Positions 16,558 to 23,571 of a DNA stretch of 64,000 nt are shown piece by piece (positions within the stretch are counted from its first letter, which is position 1; each line of letters begins with the position of its first letter). Origin of the DNA: JAISFI01 sp031553775 (GTDB lineage Bacteria > Bacteroidota > Bacteroidia > Bacteroidales > Azobacteroidaceae); contig JAVBLA010000048.1 of the NCBI GenBank assembly GCA_031553775.1, positions 1 to 64,000 on the forward strand. The letters are read 5' to 3'. The position numbers and the translations under genes were made by a program. The notes under the pieces were generated by a model that ran no database searches, had not been told where the DNA came from, and saw nothing but the letters and a program-made list of their open reading frames with translations.

Positions 16558-18546
16558 TTAATTTTTCAGCGTTCCATTTTTCCACTTTTCCTTCAGGGTA
16601 AGTTTTTCATCTTCGTCGTAATGCCGCCAGGTTCCGTCTTTTTTGTTGTTTTTAAACTTACCGTTGGTTTTTAATTTTCCATTCGGATAGAAGGCTTTAT
16701 ATTTTCCATGCCGGATGCCGTTTTTCATTTCGGTTTTGCTTTTAACAGATCCGTTTTCATAAAATTCAGTGTAGACATTGTCCGACATTTTTTCTACATA
16801 GAAAAGCTCCAGATTTTTAAGCGTATCTTCCCTGGCTGCAAAGTCGAGTTCGGCTTCTATTTCATCTTCTGCCGTATCTTCAATTTCTTCATTAATGGCA
16901 GGTTCTGCAAATGCCGCGATCAAGCGGGAATCAAACATATTTCCATCACCTGTCATCTGGAAACCTGTTTGAGGAAAGCAGAGAATGAAATTCTGGTTGG
17001 TTTGCATGTCGTTCCAGGTTACGGGTGACATGAATTCTTTCCATAAGGGGAAGAATTTCCGGGTATTGGTATAGGCAAAAATGGTGGATTTTCCATTGAA
17101 TTCATCCATGAAATTTTTGAAATCCCCATCTTTGTCGAGCGTCTGTTCTGTACGGTAGTCTTCTATCATGGAAAGAAGCGTGGCCGTACTGTTACTGAAT
17201 ACAGCATAATCGTCAATAATGGTGTAATACGGCTTGTTTAGCTTATCGAACATTTTACCGAACATCAGCCGGAAAAAGCCTTTGATTTCCAGGTAATGTA
17301 TTTCGAATTCTTCGTAAGGAATCGTTTTGAACTTGACAGGGGTTTTCTTCCGGACCCGGTCTTCGATATATTGCAGATTTTTGAGGGCGTCGTCTTTATT
17401 CTTCATTCTGATCACAACCACAAATTCATTTTGACGTCCCAGCATACCTGGGGTGTTTTGTGAGAACACCACTTCGCCTTCCATCCAGCTCAGGAAATTT
17501 TTACGGATATCGATGCCTAAATAGCCTTCTATTCTTTCTTTATTTTTTTTATAAGATTCGTAAGAGGAAGGGGTGTTTTTCATAACGGTTTCCACATTGT
17601 CCATAAACTTGTTAGGATCGCTGAATCCCATTGTCATGAAAAAGGCAGTCCGGTGCGATAAAATCTGTTGCGCAGTAATTTTGTTCGATCCCGATTGAAG
17701 AAGAGCAGCCATGTAACTGTCGGTCGAATCATTAATATTGGTGTATCCTTTGAGCGACATCTGCTTGTTATTCGCTTCAAATTGTAACCCCGTAAACCGT
17801 AAAGACCGGCATAAGGAGCCCAGGTCTTCGTCCGGAGTTCCGGTAAATAAAGTGAGATAACTGTTGAAATGTCTGTAGTTGATATAAATCCGGCACAAGC
17901 CTGCATTTTTCATTTTATGTTCGACATCGAGGAAGTATAGGTCTCTTCCAATCAAAGGTTCTTCTTTTTCCTTGATGGATTTTTCCACCAGGACACCTGT
18001 GAAAGAACAGATCATATGGTTGTCCACGAAAGACATGTACAGGGTAGTCCGTTCTACAGGATCGAATAATTCCAATATCTTATAGCCGCTGTATTTTCGG
18101 GTAGTTACCTGGTAATCGAGCGTTTTGAACAGATTTTCCATCTGGTCTTTCAGACTTTCCATTTTGGCTGCTTTCTGCATGTCAACCAGGAACAGGAAGT
18201 CGTAGTCCGAACGCCGGGTCATGTGGGCCGAGATCATCAGGTTCCGTTTCCCCAATAAATCGAGCAGGGAGCGGTTGGCTTGCAACAGGGAGTCCAGGCT
18301 ATGCGCCATGTTGCCTATTTCTTCCATTTTCTTTTGCCCGCAAAGGTATTTCCAGGGATCTGTTTTGCTGAATTTTTTCCAGTTCCCGATCGGATCGTCG
18401 GTTTCGACGATAAACATGGCATCACGCGGAACCAGGTATATTTGCCGGAGAAAGTTGTCTGGTTTCCAATACATGTTATAGGCATAAAAGAGTCCACCAC
18501 CTAATACGATGAGCAAGGTTACTGCTATAAAAATCTTTTTTTTCAT
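16558..18546 (-). CDS. DUF3352-like protein with C-terminal MORN-type repeats
   Basis: A 662-residue protein with an N-terminal membrane anchor (about 3-24) and a large extracytoplasmic domain like the DUF3352 family found in Bacteroidetes, with no known function. The region about 575-595 is acidic, followed by three MORN-variant repeats (about 605-660: EFYENGSVKSKTE, KAFYPNGKLKTNGKF, WRHYDEDEKLTLKEKW) of the kind seen in YwqK-type proteins. The ATG at 18546 places the start at the membrane helix; an upstream start at 18582 only adds 12 residues. It is convergent with the esterase (6-nt gap) and divergent from pheT. Confidence 0.72.
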   Translation of the reverse strand: MKKKIFIAVTLLIVLGGGLFYAYNMYWKPDNFLRQIYLVPRDAMFIVETDDPIGNWKKFSKTDPWKYLCGQKKMEEIGNMAHSLDSLLQANRSLLDLLGKRNLMISAHMTRRSDYDFLFLVDMQKAAKMESLKDQMENLFKTLDYQVTTRKYSGYKILELFDPVERTTLYMSFVDNHMICSFTGVLVEKSIKEKEEPLIGRDLYFLDVEHKMKNAGLCRIYINYRHFNSYLTLFTGTPDEDLGSLCRSLRFTGLQFEANNKQMSLKGYTNINDSTDSYMAALLQSGSNKITAQQILSHRTAFFMTMGFSDPNKFMDNVETVMKNTPSSYESYKKNKERIEGYLGIDIRKNFLSWMEGEVVFSQNTPGMLGRQNEFVVVIRMKNKDDALKNLQYIEDRVRKKTPVKFKTIPYEEFEIHYLEIKGFFRLMFGKMFDKLNKPYYTIIDDYAVFSNSTATLLSMIEDYRTEQTLDKDGDFKNFMDEFNGKSTIFAYTNTRKFFPLWKEFMSPVTWNDMQTNQNFILCFPQTGFQMTGDGNMFDSRLIAAFAEPAINEEIEDTAEDEIEAELDFAAREDTLKNLELFYVEKMSDNVYTEFYENGSVKSKTEMKNGIRHGKYKAFYPNGKLKTNGKFKNNKKDGTWRHYDEDEKLTLKEKWKNGTLKN

Positions 18547-18596
18547 GTCGAGAATTATTTCATCCTGCCGGATGATTGCCAAAGTTTAGAAAGCGC

Positions 18597-18604
18597 CAAA
18601 GATA
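18597..18604 (-). promoter_or_regulatory. Promoter -7 box for the DUF3352/MORN gene
   Basis: TATCTTTG on the minus strand (18604-18597), with TTTG at 18630-18627 (22-nt spacing, slightly long). The leader would be about 45 nt. Confidence 0.5.
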
Positions 18605-18639
18605 GTGAATATCTTGACAAGTATTTCAAAAAAAAATAG

Positions 18640-18647
18640 TAATTTTG
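18640..18647 (+). promoter_or_regulatory. Promoter -7 box for pheT
   Basis: TAATTTTG with TTG at 18614-18616 (23-nt spacing), about 35 nt before the pheT ATG. It forms a tight divergent promoter pair with the box at 18597-18604. Confidence 0.45.
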
Positions 18648-18681
18648 GCGCTCATTTAATTTGCTAACAGAAAATAAGGCG

Positions 18682-21144
18682 ATGAATATATCTTATAATT
18701 GGCTGAAAGATTATTTGCAGACTTCTTTGAGTCCGCAGGAAATGGCAGATGCACTGACTTCCATCGGGTTGGAGACAGGTGGTGTGGACGAAGTGGAAAC
18801 CATTAAAGGCGGATTGGACGGTCTGGTTACCGGAAAAGTGCTGACCTGCACCGATCATCCGGATTCCGATCATTTGCATGTTACTACTGTTGATGTGAGA
18901 GGTCCGGAAATTCTTCAGATTGTTTGCGGTGCTCCCAATGTAGCTGCCGGACAGAAAGTAATCGTAGCGCTTGTAGGAACGAAGTTGTATGCAGGAGAAG
19001 AATCTTTTACCATCAAGAAATCAAAGATACGCGGAGTGGAGTCTTATGGGATGATCTGTGCCGAAGATGAGATAGGCGTGGGAGTTTCTCACGACGGTAT
19101 CATTGTTCTTCCTGAAAATACAACTGTAGGCATACCAGCCAAAGAATATTACAATATTCAAAGCGAATATATACTGGAAGTCGATATTACTCCCAACCGG
19201 ATCGATGCGGCTTCTCATTTCGGTGTAGCCCGCGATTTGGCAGCTTCCCTGAAACAAAACGGCAAAGACTGTAAACTGATTCGTCCATCGGTTGATGCAT
19301 TCAAACCGGATTGTCCGGATGGAGCTATTCCTGTGCGGGTGGAAAATACAGAGGCTTGTCCCCGGTATTCAGGCCTGACTATTCGTGGAGTAGAAGTGAA
19401 AGAAAGTCCTGATTGGTTGAAAAACCGCCTGCAATTGATCGGTTTGCGTCCTATTAATAATGTGGTGGATGTAACAAATTATGTTTTACATGAACTCGGA
19501 CAGCCTTTACATGCTTTCGATCTTAAGCAGGTTAAGGGAGATGAAGTCATTGTCAGAACCTTACCGGAAGGTACGGAATTTATTACATTGGATGAAGAGA
19601 AACGGAAGTTGAGCGACCGAGATCTGATGATCTGTAATGCCGAAGGCGGGATGTGTATCGGAGGTGTTTTCGGTGGATTGGATTCCGGCGTTACGGAAAA
19701 AACGACTGATATTTTTCTGGAATCGGCTTATTTCCATCCTACCTGGATTCGGAAAACTGCCCGTCGCCATGGTTTGAATACAGATGCTTCTTTTCGTTTC
19801 GAAAGAGGTTGCGATCCGAATAATACCATATATGTGCTGAAAAGAGCAGCTTTGCTTATACAAGAAGTTGCCGGTGGGAGAATTTGCGGCGAAATACAGG
19901 ATATTTATCCGTATCCGGTGGAAAACGCTAAGGTAGAACTTGCTTTTCAGAAAATCAATAGTCTGATAGGGAAGGATATTCCGAAAGAAACTGTTAAAAG
20001 CATTTTAAAAGATCTGGAAATCAATATTCTGTCGGAAAACGAAACCAGCATGCAACTGTCGGTGCCTACCTACCGGGTAGATGTTCAGCGCGATGTGGAT
20101 GTAATCGAAGATATTCTCCGCATTTACGGCTACAACAATATAGAGATAGGAGATAGCCTGAAATCTAACCTTTCTTATCGTACGGAAACAGATAAGAGTT
20201 ATGCTTTGCAGGAATTGATTGCCGATCAATTAACGGGTGCCGGATTCAGCGAAATTCTGAATAATTCGCTAACCTCATCGTCTTATTACGAATGGCAGGA
20301 TATATATCCGTTATCGCATGGGGTAAAGTTGATCAATGCTTTGAGTCAGGACCTTTCCGTAATGCGTCAGACACTGTTGTTCGGTGGTCTGGAAAGTATT
20401 GCTTATAACCGTAACCGGAAAAATCCGGACTTGCGGTTGTATGAGTTTGGTAATTGTTATTTTTTCGATGCGGATAAAAAGAAGGAAGGGGAGATATTGT
20501 CGGAGTACGATGAAGAATATCACCTGGCTTTATGGATGACCGGAAATAAAGTCTCCAATAGCTGGGCACATCCCGACGAGGCTTCTTCTGTTTATGATTT
20601 GAAAGCTTCTGTGGAGAATATTTTTTCAAGAATGGGCATTTCTTCTAAACGGGTGATGTATGGACAGTATTCCGATGCGTTGTTTTCTGCAGGTATTTCT
20701 ATTCACACTGTTTCCGGCCGGAAATTAGGTGTTCTAGGAGTCGTCGATAAAAAAATATGTAAAAAGTTCGATATCGATGTGCCGGTTTATTATGCCGAAT
20801 TACATTGGGAACTTTTGATGAAAGAAATTAAAAAGCATAAAGTCACCTCTTCTGAAATATCTAAATTTCCTGTTGTGAAAAGAGACCTGGCACTTCTGAT
20901 CGATAAAAATATCTCTTTTGCCGAAATCGAAAAAATAGCGATTGATACGGATAAAAAATTATTGAAGGAAGTGAGTCTGTTTGATGTGTATGAAGGAAAA
21001 AATCTTCCGTCCGGAAAAAAATCGTATGCGGTTAGTTTCATGTTGCAGGATGATGAAAAAACATTGAACGATAAACAGATAGAATCTGTAATGAAAAAAA
21101 TTCAGGGAAATTTGGAGCAAAGACTAGGAGCGCAACTGAGATAA
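18682..21144 (+). CDS. pheT: Phenylalanine--tRNA ligase beta subunit
   Basis: Beta chain of the alpha2-beta2 PheRS, which charges tRNA-Phe. The 820-residue protein has the EMAP/tRNA-binding domain (about 40-150, with VCGAPNV), B3/B4 editing domain (about 210-390), B5 domain (about 405-475), the core catalytic-like domain and a C-terminal FDX-ACB anticodon-binding domain (about 725-820, FPVVKRDLALLID). The ATG at 18682 gives the conserved start M-N-I-S-Y-N-W-L. pheS is not adjacent, as is usual in Bacteroidales. Confidence 0.97.
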   Translation: MNISYNWLKDYLQTSLSPQEMADALTSIGLETGGVDEVETIKGGLDGLVTGKVLTCTDHPDSDHLHVTTVDVRGPEILQIVCGAPNVAAGQKVIVALVGTKLYAGEESFTIKKSKIRGVESYGMICAEDEIGVGVSHDGIIVLPENTTVGIPAKEYYNIQSEYILEVDITPNRIDAASHFGVARDLAASLKQNGKDCKLIRPSVDAFKPDCPDGAIPVRVENTEACPRYSGLTIRGVEVKESPDWLKNRLQLIGLRPINNVVDVTNYVLHELGQPLHAFDLKQVKGDEVIVRTLPEGTEFITLDEEKRKLSDRDLMICNAEGGMCIGGVFGGLDSGVTEKTTDIFLESAYFHPTWIRKTARRHGLNTDASFRFERGCDPNNTIYVLKRAALLIQEVAGGRICGEIQDIYPYPVENAKVELAFQKINSLIGKDIPKETVKSILKDLEINILSENETSMQLSVPTYRVDVQRDVDVIEDILRIYGYNNIEIGDSLKSNLSYRTETDKSYALQELIADQLTGAGFSEILNNSLTSSSYYEWQDIYPLSHGVKLINALSQDLSVMRQTLLFGGLESIAYNRNRKNPDLRLYEFGNCYFFDADKKKEGEILSEYDEEYHLALWMTGNKVSNSWAHPDEASSVYDLKASVENIFSRMGISSKRVMYGQYSDALFSAGISIHTVSGRKLGVLGVVDKKICKKFDIDVPVYYAELHWELLMKEIKKHKVTSSEISKFPVVKRDLALLIDKNISFAEIEKIAIDTDKKLLKEVSLFDVYEGKNLPSGKKSYAVSFMLQDDEKTLNDKQIESVMKKIQGNLEQRLGAQLR

Positions 21145-21147
21145 AAA

Positions 21148-21308
21148 ATGCAAACGTTTTGAGTAGCGGGAGCAAAAGCCAAACTTGTTTGGAATTTGCC
21201 GAGTCATGAAAAACGACTAAATTTATTGAACATTTTCGATAAGCAATAAACAGAAGCCAAGTTTACTTGGATTATGTTATTGCGAGAAAATGACTAAATT
21301 TATTGAAC
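21148..21308. repeat. Paired ATTGAAC-bounded palindromic units (order B-A)
   Basis: Unit B (21155-21215) is followed by unit A (21231-21292), each ending in ACTAAATTTATTGAAC; ATTGAAC recurs at 21225 and 21302 (77 bp apart). The order is the reverse of the 12032-12191 copy. In unit A the outer stem has changed on both arms: CGTTTTC/GAAAACG in the first copy is CATTTTC/GAAAATG here, a compensatory pair that keeps base pairing. The element fills the pheT-ORF6N spacer. Confidence 0.75.
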
Positions 21309-21325
21309 TAAAACTTTAACCAACT

Positions 21326-21886
21326 ATGGAACTGATAGTAGTACAGGATAAAATATATAATATCCGGAACCAGCAGGTGATGCTTGATTTTGATCTGGCT
21401 GAAATGTATGATATTCAGACAAGACGTTTGAAAGAGCAGGTGCGAAGAAATATTGAACGCTTCCCTGTAGATTTCATGTTTCAGCTTACAAAGGCAGAAT
21501 GGTTTGAACTTGTCGCAATTTGCGACAAGTTCCCTGAAAAGATAAAACACAGTCCTGCTACACCTTTCGCTTTTACCCAGGAAGGTGTTGCCATGTTGTC
21601 CGGAGTATTGAGATCTCCGCTTGCCGTTCAGGAGAATATCGGTATTATGCGTGCGTTTGTCGCAGTTCGTAAATATCTTGTGCAGGCTTCTTATCCGATA
21701 ACTATTGAAGATCGTGTTCGTATGCTGGAGGAGGCAAATGAAGAGTTGCTGAAAGATATGAACGATTTGAGTGAAGATACCCGCAATGCATTGGATGAAA
21801 TGTTCGATGCTTTTGCAAACCTGACAAATAAATTGAATATATCAAAACTGCCGCGTAATCCGATTGGTTATACGGTAGGAAAATAA
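21326..21886 (+). CDS. ORF6N-domain protein
   Basis: A 186-residue protein with an N-terminal ORF6N DNA-binding domain (about 5-95: L-D-F-D-L-A-E-M-Y, then RRNIERFPVDFMF and FAFTQEGVAMLS), a domain found in phage and mobile-element regulators. A helical, acidic C-terminal part (about 120-175) follows. The function in chromosomes is unknown. It stands between pheT and yebC with repeat units directly upstream and no other phage genes, so it may be a domesticated or recently inserted gene. A 27-bp palindrome (21506-21532) lies in its coding sequence. Confidence 0.82.
   Translation: MELIVVQDKIYNIRNQQVMLDFDLAEMYDIQTRRLKEQVRRNIERFPVDFMFQLTKAEWFELVAICDKFPEKIKHSPATPFAFTQEGVAMLSGVLRSPLAVQENIGIMRAFVAVRKYLVQASYPITIEDRVRMLEEANEELLKDMNDLSEDTRNALDEMFDAFANLTNKLNISKLPRNPIGYTVGK
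21506..21532. repeat. 27-bp perfect palindrome inside the ORF6N gene
   Basis: GAACTTGTCGCAA (21506-21518) and TTGCGACAAGTTC (21520-21532) are perfect 13-bp arms around a single T. The sense strand encodes E-L-V-A-I-C-D-K-F, and the antisense frame encodes nearly the same peptide (E-L-V-A-N-C-D-K-F). Confidence 0.85.
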
Positions 21887-21894
21887 TAAATCAT

Positions 21895-22605
21895 ATGGGA
21901 AGAGCATTTGAATACAGAAAGGCAACTAAGCTGAAACGTTGGGAAAATATGGCCCGCGTATTTACTAAATTAGGAAAACAGATTACGATTGCAGCTAAAG
22001 AAGGAGGTCCGGATCCTGACAATAATCCCCGCTTAAGGGTATTGTTTCAGCAGGCAAAAAAAGAAAATATGCCGAAGGACAACGTAGAGAGGGCTATTAA
22101 AAAAGCGACCTCAAAGGATGAAAGCGATTACAAAGAAGTGGTTTATGAAGGTTATGGACCTTTTGGTGTCGCGATTGTTGTGGAGACCGCAACTGATAAC
22201 CCTACACGCACCGTAGCGAATGTACGTAGTTATTTCAATAAACACGGAGGCTCTTTGGGAACTTCAGGAAGCCTGCAATTTCTTTTTGATCACAAATGTG
22301 TTTTCAAAATTGCTCCGAAAGATGGTGTGTCGCTGGAAGACCTGGAACTTGAACTGATTGATTACGGTGTGGATGAAGTGGATGAAGATGAAGGCGAAGT
22401 TATTTTGTATGGAGAATTCCAGTCGTATGCTCCTATTCAAAAATACCTGGAAGAAAACAGTTTTGAAATCCATAGTGCGGAATTCGAACGGATTCCTAAC
22501 GATACCAAGGAATTGAATGAAGAACAAAGAGCTCAGATAGAGAAACTCCTCGATAAGTTCGAAGAGGATGATGATGTGCAGAATGTTTTTCATAACATGG
22601 CCTGA
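21895..22605 (+). CDS. yebC: YebC/PmpR family transcription/translation regulator
   Basis: A 236-residue protein with the three-domain YebC fold: the N-terminal M-G-R-A-F-E-Y-R-K start, the R-x-x-x-x-A-K-K-E-N-M-P-K-D-N segment and E-G-Y-G-P-F-G-V-A. Family members act as DNA-binding regulators or ribosome-associated factors that relieve stalling. The C-terminus is acidic (FEEDDDVQNV). The gene starts 8 nt after the ORF6N stop, so the two are probably co-transcribed. Confidence 0.92.
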   Translation: MGRAFEYRKATKLKRWENMARVFTKLGKQITIAAKEGGPDPDNNPRLRVLFQQAKKENMPKDNVERAIKKATSKDESDYKEVVYEGYGPFGVAIVVETATDNPTRTVANVRSYFNKHGGSLGTSGSLQFLFDHKCVFKIAPKDGVSLEDLELELIDYGVDEVDEDEGEVILYGEFQSYAPIQKYLEENSFEIHSAEFERIPNDTKELNEEQRAQIEKLLDKFEEDDDVQNVFHNMA

Positions 22606-22695
22606 TCTTTCTGAAAAAAGTAAAAAAACCTAACTTTCAGGTAGCTAAAAACGTTATACATACGATAAAGATTCTTGTATTTTAGAAACTAACAC

Positions 22696-22740
22696 TTCAT
22701 GAAGAAACGAGCATGACATTAGGGCTCATTTCTTCGTGAA
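22696..22740. repeat. Long imperfect hairpin between yebC and the MBL-fold gene
   Basis: Two 17-nt arms (22696-22712 and 22724-22740) pair with only two mismatched positions around an 11-nt loop. The right arm ends 19 nt before the ATG at 22760. No T run follows directly, so it is either a weak terminator of yebC or a structure in the leader of the next gene. Confidence 0.6.
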
Positions 22741-22759
22741 TATTTTAATATTTGTTTTT

Positions 22760-23488
22760 ATGAAATCAAAAATTGCTTTATTAATCAGTTTCATATTTAT
22801 CGTATGTATGATGAATGCACAAAATTTTGATAAAGATTCGTTCCAAACAGCAAAAGGAGAGGAGTTAGATCTATTTTTTGTCAAACATGCCAGCCTGATC
22901 CTGAAATATGAAGGAAAATGGATTTACGTGGATCCTCTAAACCAGTATATGCATACAGAAGAACTTCCGAAGGCCGATGTTATTCTTGTTACTCACGAGC
23001 ATGGCGATCATTTTGATCCGCAGGCCATCCGGACTTTGACAAAAAACGATACAAAAATTGTTCTGAATGAATCCTGCAGGGAAAAACTGAACGAAGGTAT
23101 CTCTCTGAAAAATGGGGATAGCCTGCAGGTTACCGGTTATTTATCTCTTCAGGCAGTCCCGGCTTATAATATTACACTTGGTCGTGAATCCTTGCATCCG
23201 AAAGGAAGGGATAATGGCTATGTGCTGAACATCGGCGGTTTGCATATTTATATTTCCGGAGATACGGAAGATATTCAGGAAATAAAAAAACTAAAAAATA
23301 TCGATATAGCATTTCTTCCTGTTAACCAGCCTTATACTATGACTGTGGACCAGGCTGTGCGTGCTGCAAGGTGGTTTAGTCCGAAGGTTTTGTATCCATA
23401 TCATTATGGGGAGACAAATGTATCCGAAATAAAAGAAATGCTAAAAAATGAAACTGCAATCGATGTTCGTATCCGCCAATTGCAATAA
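22760..23488 (+). CDS. Secreted metallo-beta-lactamase-fold hydrolase
   Basis: A 242-residue protein with a signal peptide (1-20, cleavage near M-N-A-Q) and the MBL metal motif THEHGDHFD (about 75-83), followed by I-S-G-D-T-E-D and Y-P-Y-H-Y-G metal ligands. It resembles UlaG-like/YcjY-type hydrolases widely seen in Bacteroidetes; the substrate is unknown and no beta-lactamase role is implied. The ATG at 22760 begins the signal peptide; the GTG at 22736 lies within the hairpin arm. Confidence 0.82.
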   Translation: MKSKIALLISFIFIVCMMNAQNFDKDSFQTAKGEELDLFFVKHASLILKYEGKWIYVDPLNQYMHTEELPKADVILVTHEHGDHFDPQAIRTLTKNDTKIVLNESCREKLNEGISLKNGDSLQVTGYLSLQAVPAYNITLGRESLHPKGRDNGYVLNIGGLHIYISGDTEDIQEIKKLKNIDIAFLPVNQPYTMTVDQAVRAARWFSPKVLYPYHYGETNVSEIKEMLKNETAIDVRIRQLQ

Positions 23489-23515
23489 CAGATTTTATAT
23501 CTAATTTTTTTTTAT

Positions 23516-23523
23516 TATATTTG
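23516..23523 (+). promoter_or_regulatory. Promoter -7 box for ppdK
   Basis: TATATTTG followed by GC, about 49 nt before the ppdK ATG, within an AT-rich spacer. No TTG box at the usual spacing. Confidence 0.45.
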
Positions 23524-23571
23524 CGCTCATTCTTAAAAATAACAATTTATTATTAACATAGTCATTTAATT

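Noticed and set aside
22736..22759. GTG start for the MBL-fold gene
   Set aside because: It would begin inside the hairpin arm and add residues before a normal signal peptide starting at 22760.
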